Shown here: piece after piece, positions 45,006 through 57,124 of the stretch
Layout of the letters: each line of letters starts with the position of its first letter
Numbering within the stretch: position 1 is the stretch's first letter
Source of the DNA: Cryptomeria japonica
Lineage: Eukaryota > Streptophyta > Pinopsida > Cupressales > Cupressaceae
Assembly (NCBI RefSeq): GCF_030272615.1
Contig: NC_081412.1
Coordinates: forward strand, 340,379,370-340,443,369
Direction: 5' to 3'
DNA length: 64,000 nt
Notes under the pieces: generated by a model
Seen by the model: the letters and a program-made list of their open reading frames with translations, nothing else
Told to the model about the DNA's origin: nothing
Databases searched by the model: none
Position numbers and translations under genes: made by a program

Positions 45006-47225
45006 AGAAATTTTTACCTTCTCCAAATATCTAGTATTTTGATCTTTATCTTGAGTCTGGATTTCTTTTTGTCGTTTAACAAATTCAAAAAATTCCGCAA
45101 CTTGACAGGCATATCTGCAAGAACACTATTAATTGAATGCATCAGAGGAAGAATATCAATCACACACTTTAAAATTATAATTTTGATACCACGAAATCTC
45201 AAATAATCATGAAATACATAAATATTGTCTTAGCTATATTGTGTTCTACTTTCCTATAAATCATGTACCATGTGAACAGGTTTCATGGTGTATAGAAACT
45301 ATGTAGATAAAAGTACCTAACTTAGCTGGAATATTGAGTCTGGACTAGAAAATCTAAAACATACTGGAGAAACTTAAGGAAGTATGCATGAAGCTATTTA
45401 CTGTAAGAGAACAAAATACAGAAAAGTGTTCTCATGCAAGTTCTGAAAAAATGTTGAAGAGTTACAGCTATTCTTTGAGAGAGGGAAAGAAAGCCCTCGT
45501 TCGATTAGAAGTCTTGTGTCAGGAAATAGTAGTTGAGTGACGTCGGGTGTAAAAGGTAGAAAAAAGTACATTCTGTACCAATGGAAAAAGGATGCTTCCC
45601 AAGAATATGGATAGATTTGTCTTCCAACTAGATTTATCGTTATGCTTGAGAGAAGGTACATGAGCTTTTCCATAACCTGACAGATCCACACCCTACATGT
45701 GAACTCAAGTTTCAGCAAGCATCCGTTACAGAAAGTGTTAGTACCCCGTCTAACAGACCAAATACAGCATAAAAACCTTCCAATGATAATGACCCCTCTT
45801 GTCAAAGACTCAAAACTAAAGCCAGGGATAAAGTACAGTAACCTGAATTTATAACAGAATGGTATTCTGGAGATGGGATTGTAGGCCCTAAATATAAACA
45901 TATTAAGACCATTATAAATAAAAAGATATAATTGAAACTGACAGGGAATATAAAAAATTAGATGGCTAAAGACAAACTGTTTGCCCAAGTTGAAGCATCC
46001 AGTTGGCAATGGCTCCCACAGCCTACAGTAGTTACTTTCACATTGCATGAATCTCCTGTTCAAGATCAACTAATGCTATGGCTTCAAGAGCCTTCTTGTA
46101 TCCATCGGTTTTTCTGTCATCTCAATTCCTTGTAAAATAGAATCTCAGTCAGGAAAGTGTTCTACAAATTGGGCCGCCACCAACTCCCTTAAGCTGAGTC
46201 TCCTTTGATTGTCCCAAGTTTTCCCTCAATACTCAGACTTTTTGCTATGAAAACTTTACAATTAGATTTTAATTTTTCACTTCTAGGTCTCCATCTTTGA
46301 CTGCACATTAGAAGCAGAACCAGAGTTACATAGCCCTGATGCAATTATAAACGATTTCCCCTTCCCAATTTAGGAAAAGCAGTCCTGCATTTGGGTATAG
46401 AGGGTTCTGCAGAAGCATGGGACAAAGTCTGTTTAAACTCAGTCCACTTGTGACTAAATAAAAATTGTAAGCCAGAAGTAATGTCTCTCTTACAAGGAAT
46501 AAGTCTGTCAAAAGATAAGGAATGGCGAAAACTTCAGGTGGATGGGAATTCAATACTAATCATTAAAGCAGTCAAGAAGGGTCAGTGCACTGACTGACAA
46601 ATAAACAATATCGTGGAAAATTAAAGACAGAATTCCAAAATCTCATACACAAAATATGCTGACAGATATAGAAGCCAATTTAAGGCTGGACAAGTTGGGA
46701 AAGATGGTTCATAACTTCATACTCATTCTTTTCCCTCCATGAAAATAATTTGAAAAAGCTGATCTTTGAAGATTACACTAAAGTGGAAGAGCTTTTCTCT
46801 TCATTAAAACTTGTAGAAGTCAGCATCACAAACAAGAAAGACTTCCAATACAGAGAACTTTTCTTCTTATGTGTACTCATTGGTTCCGTTTCACTAAAAG
46901 ATGAAAAATCACTATCTATCATTTTGCAACTATCTAATAGTGAGGATATGATTGGAGTTGAAGGGAGATTGCCAAATCAGCACAGAAGTAAATGCTTCAA
47001 TTTGATTTTCAAAATTCATGTCATTTTTCTTTTCTTTGCTTGGTTGGTTGGCTGGTATCTCATCAAAAAAAATTCTGGGCCTAGGATACCTTAAACCTAT
47101 ATATCTTTAGCAATATAAATAAATAAAACATTTTAAAGAACGCAGTAAGCAATTACCATACAATTTTACATATTTTCTAAAGCTAAAAATGCAAATTATA
47201 TATATATTTTTTTAAATAATTAATT
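45006..47225. other. Low-copy-looking segment without a recognised gene
   Basis: About 2.2 kb without LTR boundaries or transposon motifs. A 223-codon minus-strand reading frame at 45398-46069 is rich in Phe, Cys, Tyr and Leu with no domain pattern, and I judge it a chance frame. A 114-codon plus frame at 46750-47094 is also unrecognised. Confidence 0.4.
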
Positions 47226-47229
47226 AGAA

Positions 47230-47450
47230 AAAATCTGAATAACCAATCCATGAGATCCCTGTCAAATTAAAAATACTTTTGCAAACACTTCGTAATTTGA
47301 CCAAACGAAGCAAAAATTGCCAAAAGTTTAAATAGTCAATTAGATAAACATTGAACAACCAATCCATGAGGCCTGCACGATTCAAAATATTTTTGTAAAC
47401 AATTTGGTAATTTGACCCAAAGAAGCAAAAATTGTCAAAAAAGTGCAAGG
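47230..47450 (+). repeat. Tandem duplication, about 117-bp unit
   Basis: AACCAATCCATGAG, then TAATTTGACC(A/C)AA(A/C)GAAGCAAAAATTG, occurs twice in direct orientation (about 47239 and 47356). Confidence 0.75.
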
Positions 47451-47779
47451 AATAATGATAAATTGTGAACTAGACCAAACAGGAAATTTCCAAGATAAAA
47501 ATCACAATTTTTACCTTTAAATTCGCCAAAACAATAATTCCTTTTAAAATTCATTTAAATTCGGTCTTATATTTGTTGTCCTCATTTTTTGTTTTCAAAA
47601 AATGAAGGACCACTACGGTAAAATTTTATGGAAAAATTGAAATTTTTACTCTATGGCACGCTTCCCGAGGCAGAATTTCGACTAATCCTTGGACTGGCTT
47701 GATCCTCAGTCCATTCTCGAACTACGTTTCGAATTTCGTCCAATTCTGGGTTCGTTTGCTATGCCTTTCCTTCAATTTC
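47451..47779. other. No feature recognised before the palindrome-rich leader
   Basis: About 330 bp. Composition shifts toward a higher GC and C-rich strand near 47650, which may mark the left edge of element B. No LTR end could be fixed. Confidence 0.35.
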
Positions 47780-49540
47780 GGGTTTTAAAACCCAGACTGC
47801 AGGTGGAGAATTTTCTTCAAACTGCAAGTTTTAATGATATTCATTGTTATGGTCTTTGTAGGGGAATTTTTGATCAATTACATGTGCACTTTTGTTTTAA
47901 ATATGTCACTTATAATTTATTTTAAGTTTCCCCTTTAATGTTTTTATCTTTTTATTGTTTTTGGGTCATTCTTAGTTAAAATAGGGGTTTTTTGGCTCAA
48001 CTGCAAGTAAACTTGCAGTTTGTTCAAAAAACCCCTACTTTAATGGTTTTCACATGTAATAGGGATTTTAAATCCCCATTACATATGTGCAAGTGTTTTT
48101 AACTTGTTATAGGGATTTTATTTCCCTTTTACAAGTATTTTTAAACTTGTCATTTGTCTTTTGAAACCCGATTTTGACATAAAAGTGCATTTTTGACAAT
48201 TTCGAACTTGTCATTTGTCTTTTAAAACCCGATTTTGACATAAAAGTGCATTTTTAACAATTTCGAACTTGCTATTTGTCTTTTAAAACCCGATTTTGGC
48301 TTGTAAATGGAAAAAGTGAAAATAAAACTTGTTATTTTCTCCCTAAAACCCGATTTGCATGTTTTTGGGTAAATCGAACTTGTTGTTTGTCTCCCAAAAC
48401 CCGATTTGCAAGGAAAATGGATTTGTTGAAGATGTCAAAGCGATTTTTTGGGGAGATTTGCTAGAGATGCAAGGCGTTTAGGATTGTATCCTATTCTCAT
48501 GCATTTTCAAACACATTTTTCGCCATTTAGAGTTTATTATTACTGGTTTTTGGAGCTGAATCAGCAAAAACGTGGTTTATCCAATCCACATTTTGGGCGT
48601 TTTTTACTCCATAAACCTGCAATCTCCTAAGGTGTTTTGCCCTCTCCCACCTAGGCGTGGAGTATGGGATAAGTTTCAAGACATTTAATGATCCATTGAT
48701 GGTGCATTGAATACCACGTTTTTTGCAAAAACGTGATTTCCTTTGGCCGCGTTTCTAACCTTTGGCGTCATTGCCTCTTCAAATACCTTTGGCGTCATTG
48801 CTCCAACAAATACCTTAGGCGTTTTGCTCCAATAAACTTGAAATGCACACTTTCATTGGCATTTTGCTCCTCCAAGTTTAAGATTGCTGCCATATTTGGG
48901 GCATTTTTACAAAAAAATGTGATAAGGGTTTGATAGTCCGGTTTTGTTTCTTCATCTCAAGAAGTATTGCATTGTTGGAGAAGCATTTTGCATTTTTAAT
49001 AAAGGTATGTTCTTCCTTTCTTCTCTTCTTTTTATTATTTTCTTGTTTTCTTTATTTTTCGTTATTAGTTGCATTTTTGGCATGTGATGTTCTTCCCCTT
49101 GAAAATTGGTTTTCGTGAAAGAAATCTTCCCCTTTTGAAATGCAATTGTTGAATTGCATTGTTCTTCCTAAAATTCCCTCTTAAACTTGTATTCGGGATT
49201 TTTAATCTCGATTACAAGTTCACTGGAAATTCTTGTTCTTCCCCTACGGTTAAGGAATTTAACTATTTTTGGTTAAAATTCCAAGCTTAAAAAGTGTGAA
49301 ATACCCTTCCCTTGCAAATTCGGGTTTTAAAAACCGGATTACATGTTGAAAAGTTCTTCTCATTTTCATGAAAATGACTTTCCCGGATATATTCCCATTT
49401 CTATTCATTCACATTCCCCATATCCGTACTTTCCATTTCCATCATTTCCTGCAAGTCAAAATCCCATTTTTCATCCATTTCTCCATTTTCGAATTTACAA
49501 GTGTACTTGTATTTGGGTTTTAAAACCCCGATTGCATGTA
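47780..49540 (+). repeat. Palindrome-rich leader of element B
   Basis: At least six dyads share a core of GGG, a T/A-rich centre and CCC, flanked by ACTTGTAAT/ATTACAAGT-like arms. They lie at 47780-47793 (GGGTTTTAAAACCC, perfect), 48051-48089, 48102-48136, 49184-49220, 49312-49345 and 49503-49540. A larger inverted repeat at about 47976-48044 has at its centre AACTGCAAGT, AA, ACTTGCAGTT. No protein motif is visible. It may be an untranslated leader or regulatory region for the large frame that starts at 49692. Confidence 0.75.
48144..48415 (+). repeat. Tandem repeat, about 61-bp unit, five copies
   Basis: AACTTGTCATTTGTCTTTT, then AAACCCGATTT(TGACATAAAAGTGC), begins at 48144, 48205, 48266, 48326 and 48377. 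The first three copies are nearly identical; the last two are diverged and shorter. It lies within the palindrome-rich leader. Confidence 0.85.
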
Positions 49541-49691
49541 TGTACTTTCCAACTTGTATACTTGCGAAAATTCTCCCAAGATCCGAAATTGGTCAAAGTC
49601 AAGATTTTCCCATTTCTACATATCTCCCCTCTTCCTCTCACAAAACCGTGAAATTCAGAGATCAAAGTTTTACCCATTTGAAAAAGAAAGA

Positions 49692-52600
49692 ATGATATTT
49701 GCCGCTGATTATGATGTGGCCTTAACTCTTTTAAGTCTTCATCACAGCATTCTAGGTTCACAATCAATGTCAGATTTGCTGGCATCGCCAACTCCAAAGA
49801 AAATGAAATACAAATATGACAAATACTAGAATGAGGTTACACCTTCCCAGGTATCTTCTCCATTGGATCGCATCAGGGACACAGAAATAGGGCACGTTGA
49901 TATGGCAGAATTCATTCACAGGGTAGAAGATCCACAGGATAACAACTTGCAGCGGCTGTTGGACAGCCATATCCATCATGCATCTTCTTTCCCAGTGGCT
50001 GCCCTAGAACCTGAGATTGTTCTTGCATGCGCCCATCATTTTGACAAAGAGTCAAGAGTCATCAAAAATGATGATGGTGAAGCTATAATTCGTCTTGATG
50101 CGGATACAATCGAGAAGGTCTTCAAGATACCTCCTGCACCTGTTTATATGGAAATCACCAAAGAAAGTGCAGCAGAGTATTATGTGAAAAGGGAAAAAGA
50201 TTGCAAGCGACACATCAATAGATGGATCCAAGAGCCTCGTCCTTCCTTCTCAAGATGGGCAAAGTTGTACCATTGTGATTTCAAGTGGGAGATAGGAGAC
50301 ACCATCACTCTTCTCAGCAGGATGATGGGCCTTGAGCACTCTAATGTCATTGAGCCATGGATGTATCAATTCATTATGTTCATACGGCAGTCGCATGACA
50401 TTTCATGGGGCAAAATCATCAACGATGCTTTGTGCGAACAACTTGCAGCAGTTCCTACCACTATGCCCTTTTTCATGAATTCTTATTTGGTATATTTAGC
50501 AGCGTCACTTGGACACTTTCCAGGTCTTTCTACCAAGGGTGATCGCTCGCTTATACCAGTTTGGGAATATTATGACCAGTTGCCATTGAAACCTAGCAGA
50601 CTGCATTTCAGAAGAGTCCAAGATGCATTCTTTGGATATTTCATGTGTCAGTTTGACATAGATCTCAGAAACAAAAGAGTATCAGATGAGACATGGGTCA
50701 AGGTGTCTGAGTATGGGTGTTTATTCCTGCAATTTCCCACCTTCACCTACATGAGGATTGGATGCTATGATGGACAGCCATACATGCTTCCAAAATACCC
50801 AACCGATAAGATAATTCTTATGGAGTTGGGAAGACAGATCATGGCTGTTCATACTTTTCAGTCTACTAGACACAAGGTTGGAATGGGGATCTCTAGCACA
50901 AACCCATTGAAAATTGGTCGATACTCCCTTGTCACATCTGTGAAGGCTAAGGCCATGGAGGTTGAATTGCAGGAAATCAAGCTTAAGAGATTCAAACCTA
51001 GAGTTGATTTTGATTATAGAGGTATGAAGGAGAAGATCAAGAAATCTTTTGTGCATGTTCATCGCATTGAAGACATCTGGGTAGATCTCCGCACGGAAGT
51101 CGAAGTTCTGAAGATGGATTACTGCAGGCTCACTGTTGAGCAAATTGTTGACTTGAACTTGACGGATATCCCACAAGGGATGATCAATGACAGGCATATA
51201 CTTGATCCTGAATACATTTCACGAAGGGTTGAGGAAGCTCCACTTCCTTTGATCCAATGGTCACACAAGGAGTGCGTCTCCATCCTTGACAGATTTCAAC
51301 CTATCTTGGCCAACACGAATGCATGGCTGAAAAGTAATGCTGTTAGACTTATTAAAATCAAGGTTGGTAAAGAAGATGATTCTACAGGGCCTCTGGGACG
51401 GAAGTCCGAGATTCAGATTGATAACAAGGAGGGTGCTTCATCTTCAGGCACAAGGATCAAGTTACGAGTTAGTCGTGCAGTAGTGCTTCCTCCTGAGGAG
51501 ACGACTACTCGTGGGAAGGAGAAATCACGGTTCCATGTTCGGGTGATCGATCTGGATAATCCAGAAGAGGGGCAGCAATCTGATGATGCACCTAGGTCTC
51601 CAGTTTCAGACTCACCTCACGAGGTCATTCCTCCAGTTTCCATTGAGACGCCTCTTTCTCCTCCTGATTTGCTCATAGATGAGTCTCCTCAGAATGCAGT
51701 TCCCATTTCAGCATACGGGCCTTCTCCTGATCAACAATGAGAAAGTGTGTTGGAAGTTCATGAAGATAATCCCACTTGTATTCAGTTATCAGAAATTGAT
51801 ACTTCCACTTCTGGTTTTGAAGAATTCATGAGACAATCTTCATGCCCATTGGTAACTGAGCAAACCGTGGTCGCTATTCAAACAGATATTCCTTCTAGGG
51901 TGACCACAGTAATTCAAACAAAAACTGCTTCTCCTTCGCCTACGGCTGCTACTGGAAGTGAGTTGATGACTTGGACTCCATGGCTTAGTTCTTTCACCCC
52001 GAAAAGAAAGAAGCAGGAGATCTCACCTGATGCCTTTGACTACCAGCAACTCAAACAGTCCAGATCAAAAGTTGCTAAGAAGGCAAAGACTATCTCTAGG
52101 GTAACTGTTGATAGCAACAAGATGAAAGTAGCTGAAATTGTGGAACCTATTGCAGATAAACCACTTGATGAAATGTCAGCTGCTGATTATAAGGTTACAA
52201 GGGTAGAATTGGGCAAGCAAACACATGAGGTCATTAAACATGATGCTCAGTTTTCTGTTGCTTCACTAGTGCAAAGGTGTGACGATCTTCTTGCAAAGAA
52301 AGACAAGCTAGAAGAAGAAAACCGACAGCTCATGGCAGCCATTCATAAAATCACAAAACCTGCTGCTGAAGGGAGTAACTCCATAGGTTCTTCTGGTTCC
52401 CAAGAATCGATTCGTGGAGTGGAAAGGGCTGCTCAGAAAGTACAAGCACTGGATTCCTGGGTTGATCAGCTTCATGATCAATGTATTCAAGTGGTAAAAG
52501 ACATTTTTCAAATAATGTCTAAGTTGGAAACCATTGAGGAAAAACTGGATCAGACTTCTAACACTTTCAAAAAGAATCTGGAAAGTGTTGAGAAAAGTCT

Positions 52601-53168
52601 GGCAATCTGGCGTACCATGCCCCAACAACAACTGAGTATTTTGCAGGAGCACGCCATCATCTCTTCCAGGGTCATGTACTTGGAATTTGAGGAACTCATG
52701 GAAAACAAAACCCTTGTTCTTAAATCCCTCATTGAGGAGATCAGTGATGCAAGGAGATTCCGGGATGAAGTCTATCGAGGTATTGTCTCACATTGTGAAA
52801 GGGCCTCTTGCAATATAGTAAGTCAGGATGGAGAGCTGATTCCAGAAGAAGTTCTTGCTGATTTACAAATGAAGATTCATAATGAATGGAGGAGCGAACA
52901 ATTCTTGGCAGCTTCAATTCAAGCATTGATGAAACACCAAGCCTTTTTGCATGAGATCCAGTCTATCCTGGATAAAGACAATTCTGCGCTCCTCCGCTGT
53001 CACGACACTATTGTGAAGACTATGGTTGTTGCTAAGAACACCCATGAACCGAATCCCGAGGAACTACAAGTGAGCATCAGAAAATTTCAAGGATTCGTGT
53101 CTTCACAAAAGGCAAACTTAAGTGTTTTTCAACACTTAGTTGAATTTTCCCTCTTTTGTAATCTTTAG
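49692..53168 (+). pseudogene. Large uncharacterised protein of element B (about 1158 codons, two internal stops)
   Basis: The ATG at 49692 begins MIFAADYDVALTLLSLHHSI. One frame then runs to a TAA/TAG-type end at 53168, broken only by TAG at 49827-49829 and TGA at 51738-51740; both are explained by single C-to-T changes (CAG, CGA). Residues about 60-480 look folded, with phrases such as RLDADTIEKVFKIPP and RWAKLYHCDFKWEIGDTITL, and faintly recall plant transposon-associated mobile domains. About 560-770 is Ser/Pro-rich and disordered. A basic cluster TPKRKKQEIS lies near 770 and could be a nuclear signal. A coiled coil DDLLAKKDKLEEENRQL lies near 865, and the rest is helical. There are no gag knuckles and no pol motifs. 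Family and function unknown. It is far better preserved than its neighbours. Confidence 0.7.
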
Positions 53169-54240
53169 TTGTAATTTCGTTTTGACAAGTTACATGTAAA
53201 AGTAATTTTTGTAAAATACAAGTTACACATTACTTGTACTTTTGTAATTACATGTAAGGCAACTACAAGTTGTGTCCGATTAGAACTGTAGTTGGAATAA
53301 GTCTTAGTTAGTTAGAGTAACTCTTAGTTAATTAATGAAGTCTCAGTTATTTATTGAATGAGTCTTGGTGGTTGAGAGAATCTCTCAAGTTAGTTAGGAT
53401 CCTCCCACCTTTTTCTCAAGGCTCCTCTTCTATAAATACTTGAGAGGTCCATTGTAAATATATCTTTTGGAAGGCAAGCAAAAACTCTGCCAAATTTACA
53501 GCAAGAAGTCTTTGAGCTTATGTGTGTGAATTGAAGGTTTTGAAGAATAAGAAAGAAGGATTACTCAAGTTTTGAGTCTTTGAGCTACATGTTTAAGTTT
53601 CATTCTTTTTATTTATTCTATGCAAAGTGTTTCTAAAGGAGCTTAGTCCAATCTGATTTGAAGTCTTTGAGCTGCAAGTAGAGAAGATTAATTAAAATAG
53701 GAAAATCTCTAGAAGGAGCAGCAAGTCTTTGAGCTTGCGTCTATTCTTGAGGAAAATTATTGTTTGATAAGAAATAGCAGCAAGTCTTTGAGCTTGTATT
53801 AGTTCTTGTCTTTGTGTTAAAAGAATAAATTATTCCAGTCTTTGAGCTGTTATCTTTTATCCATTGTAAAAATTTAGTCTAGCAAAGGGTAGATAGGACT
53901 TCCAATAGTCAAGTCTTTGAGCTTGATATTGCTGTCCCGTCCCGAAGGAAGTGACGGAAGTCTTTGCGCTTTCAGGAAACTTCATTTCCTTTCTCTCATT
54001 TCACTTGAAAGTAGTTACTGCTGTTCATTTTCAATCGCTATCCTTTTCTGTGAAGAGAAAAGGATATTGTCTTTCTTGAAGAAAGAAGGAAGACTGCTGT
54101 CCCATCCTATTTTTATTTCAATTTTAGTTAGATAGGGGGAGCCTTCCCTTAATTAGGAGAGTTTTTACTCGTGTGCTGTGGTTGAAACCACAATTTTGTA
54201 TATTTCCCCCAAGTGTACAAAATTTTCAACCAACAATATT
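53169..54240 (+). promoter_or_regulatory. Element B 3' segment with TATA box (possible LTR)
   Basis: The first 110 bp carry inverted words (TTACATGTAAAAG at 53194 onward, against CTTTTGTAATTACATGTAA at 53240 onward). A strong TATA box TATAAATA sits at 53431-53438, followed by eight AGTCTTTGAGCT copies, and a purine run GATAGGGGGAGCC near 54131-54143. This looks like a promoter-bearing LTR or 3' UTR, but no matching copy exists upstream of the large frame, so I cannot call it an LTR with confidence. Confidence 0.45.
53507..53970 (+). repeat. Eight dispersed copies of AGTCTTTGAGCT
   Basis: The 12-mer begins at 53507, 53575, 53662, 53724, 53783, 53837, 53912 and 53959; the last copy reads AGTCTTTGCGCT. 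Spacing is 47 to 87 bp and the sequence between copies is not conserved, though AGCA often precedes the motif. This is a motif array rather than a simple tandem repeat. Confidence 0.92.
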
Positions 54241-55070
54241 CATACAGCAAAACGCGTCCGCTTTTCTTATTTCTGCCACCGACTTACTTCCCTGCACATC
54301 TTCATTTCCTGCACTATATAAGCAAAAACTCACCCAAAAATTGGCCATATTATATAGGATTCCGGATAAAGCTTTATGATCATTATATGCAGTTCTGAGC
54401 ATTCAATATATATATATATATATATATAGTAACAACTTTCAAAACAGACCAAAATGTTAGACTAGAGAGAGGGAGGAGATTTATGAACTCTTTCGTGCAA
54501 GTTGTACAATCAAAGGAGTCAGAGACAGTTCTGGAAACTATTTTTTTCTCTGCAAGGAGTTATGCTACATAAGAAAGGAACTACTTGATTGAAAATCACT
54601 AATCCTCTGAAGAAAGAAAGAGGGACAAGATAAGCTACCTCACTCTCCCAACAAACTCATGATTATTTTCCGAAAGAAGCTATGCAAATTGTTGTAGAGA
54701 AGGAAAAGTTAAAGGAAAGGTTAAGACGCATTGAAATTTTTTATTGTTTTGAATAAAGAAGCTCTCCCATTCAAGAATTTTTTTAAGAATTCCTTTCGAA
54801 CAATAATTCATATGGTTTCCCGGTTTGCCAACTTTGTTGGTTTAAATGGAGATCTATTCTCTGCCTCTCAGATGGAGAAGATTAAAGTATTGAGCAAAGG
54901 GGTTAAGGTAATTTCTCACTAAATGTACTAGTTTTTCCAGATTAATAGAAAGCAATCTACCCCTATAAGGTAGAAGCTTACCTAAAAAAATAATTCATAC
55001 CGGTTTATTCATAGTTGTGTTCAGAATTTCTAACATAAAAAATAGAGTATTAACACAAAATATTTAAAAT
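54241..55070. other. No gene recognised; contains a (TA)n microsatellite
   Basis: About 830 bp. A TA run at about 54404-54428 is the only clear feature. Confidence 0.45.
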
Positions 55071-55352
55071 ATGGCAATATCAATTTTGAAAGCATTATCA
55101 TGGAACTTTAATATTGAATTAAAAGAAGTATTAGTGAAGTCTAAACCTAAATGGGTAGAAATATCCAAATTGCCTCCTCAACTATGGCTTCTACTTAAAT
55201 TTTCTCTAAAACCCTTGGGGGAGGTCTATCAAATTGATAAAGGCAAATTCACTTTGGCCCATATGAATGCTATGTTTCTAACTTCATTAAACCCAAATGT
55301 TGAATTCTCTAATGCTATCAAATGGATTAAAAAATGCTTCAACGCGATATAA
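55071..55352 (+). pseudogene. Possible LINE ORF1 (DUF4283-like) fragment
   Basis: Ninety-three codons include KPKWVEISKLPPQLWLLLKF and then LKPLGEVYQID. This resembles the conserved pattern of plant LINE ORF1/DUF4283 proteins (W-V-x-hydrophobic-x-x-LP-x-x-W, then a G-x-hydrophobic-x-x-x-D step). It stands alone with no neighbouring zinc knuckle, so it would be a fragment. The assignment is tentative. Confidence 0.35.
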
Positions 55353-56242
55353 AAAACGAAGGGGTTATTATCTTGCTTCTTGTACAAATGGGATAGCATG
55401 TGAGGAGGGATTGTCACCTTATGGCTTTTAAATCAAAAGTGGAACCAAACCCCAATTTGAATATCTCTGTTGAACAAATATGGAGAGAACAATTGATAAG
55501 ATAGGTATAACCATATAAGGGTGGCCTATGTCACAAGGTTCAAGTTCGAATTCATGTTGGCAACAATAAAATTCTGATGAAGTTTTTGACAACATAAAAA
55601 AATCGAAAAAAAAATCGTCATTAAATTTGCCTACATAAATTTGATTTTTTTAAAAATGTGATATATTCACAAAATAATCGAAATAGTTTAACATTGTTAA
55701 ATAACTAAGATCTAGGTATAGCATTTGTTATTTTCCTATGTGAATTTGTGTGTATATCTATATATAATAAAATCTATAAATATTTATATAATTTATTTTA
55801 TATAATATAAATGTAGAAGTTGATGATGAACCATAAGAGCCAAGATTAATCTGCAAGCAAAACATCTATCACACAAAAGAGATCAAGTAAGAGATTATAT
55901 GCTCAATAACAACCACAACATTTTGTATTATTGCACAAAACAATATTGGAGAGACAATTACAATGAATGAATGCACCCTTATTAAAGGATGAATGAAACC
56001 CTAATGCTAAAATTAGGAGAACTAAAGCAATGCAAAGTACGAGCTAAATTTGTAAAAGTTTGTTCAATTTACAATTCAATATGCAAGATGTATTCTAATT
56101 TTATTCTTTATATATCTATGTATTTTATCTCTATTATAATTCTAACTATCTTCTTTGTTTGGCAGGTAAGAGGAGTATTTATTGATTTCGATATCCTCTT
56201 TCTCAAATGCCATATGATATATATATATATATGAGAGGGGAG
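55353..56242. other. No feature recognised
   Basis: AT-rich sequence with A/T homopolymers and an (AT)n run at about 56213-56232. Confidence 0.4.
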
Positions 56243-56305
56243 GATCAAGCAGTGCCTTGACTGGTCATGTCTTATGGACATGACCGATCAAGACACTACT
56301 TGATC
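56243..56305. repeat. Strong hairpin with 28-29 bp arms
   Basis: The left arm 56243-56271 starts GATCAAGCAGTGCCTTGA and ends GGTCATGTC. The right arm 56278-56305 starts ACATGACCGATCAAG and ends CACTACTTGATC. The arms pair over nearly their full length with a few mismatches and a loop of about 6 bases. Confidence 0.85.
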
Positions 56306-56342
56306 GCACCCTTTGGTATATAATATCAACCGGTGTTAAACA

Positions 56343-56462
56343 TATTTGTCAGCCCGATATTAATCGGTGATCACATAACATATAACATATTTGCCAACCC
56401 GATATTAATCGGTGATCACATAACATATAACATATTTGCCAACCCGATATTAATCGGGACTC
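56343..56462 (+). repeat. Tandem repeat of about 48 bp with palindromic core
   Basis: Two full copies and one partial copy of ATATTTG(T/C)CA(G/A)CCCGATATTAATCGG followed by TGATCACATAACATATAAC. The core CCGATATTAATCGG is nearly self-complementary. Related CCGAT/ATCGG words continue irregularly to about 56790. Confidence 0.85.
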
Positions 56463-57124
56463 ACGTAACATATTAACATGTTAACCGATATGCCAATCGG
56501 TATTAATGATGGCGTTTGGCATTGCAAATTAACCGAAGTGAATCGGTGTCTATGTTAACCGACACCGATCACTTCACTAAGGGTTATATTCATTAATCAT
56601 TAATCGGTGCATTACTATGCCACCCGATAGTAATATAATAATCACTTGTTGAGAACACATCCGATATAGATCGGGATAGATGATTAATTAGATAACTATC
56701 GTTGATTACCAATATGCCATGATTATCGATGAGGAATAATCATCAAATAAAATAGCTTGAAGTTTTTCTTAATGGTTTAATCGATAGGATGAATGATTGA
56801 ATGAGAGACTTCATTTATCTCTCATTCAATCATTTATCTTACCGTAGCTACCATGCATTAACAAAATTAAGCTCAACTACATCTAAAAGAGAAAACTCTA
56901 GATAACAAAAAAGCACCTAAGTTTAGCTTAAGTGAAAAAGTAATAAAGGATCTAATTAATAAATAATTAGATAAATGTCCTATTTTTTTGGGGGGGGGAA
57001 GGGGTAAAAATTTATTAATCAAGGAAGACCAATAGTACAATAAAGCAATAACCTCCAACCAACACATGGGCTTACAAGAAAGCCTACAACCAACTACGGA
57101 AAAAATAGCACTAATTATCCTCAA

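Noticed and set aside
45398-46069. Minus-strand reading frame of 223 codons
   Set aside because: Rich in Phe/Cys/Tyr with no domain pattern, no coding-like composition and no conserved neighbour; most likely chance.
50721-51197. Minus-strand frame of 158 codons opposite the large element B frame
   Set aside because: Antisense shadow of a well-supported plus-strand frame.
47780-54240. Calling element B a complete LTR retrotransposon
   Set aside because: No direct-repeat pair, primer site or target duplication was found around it.
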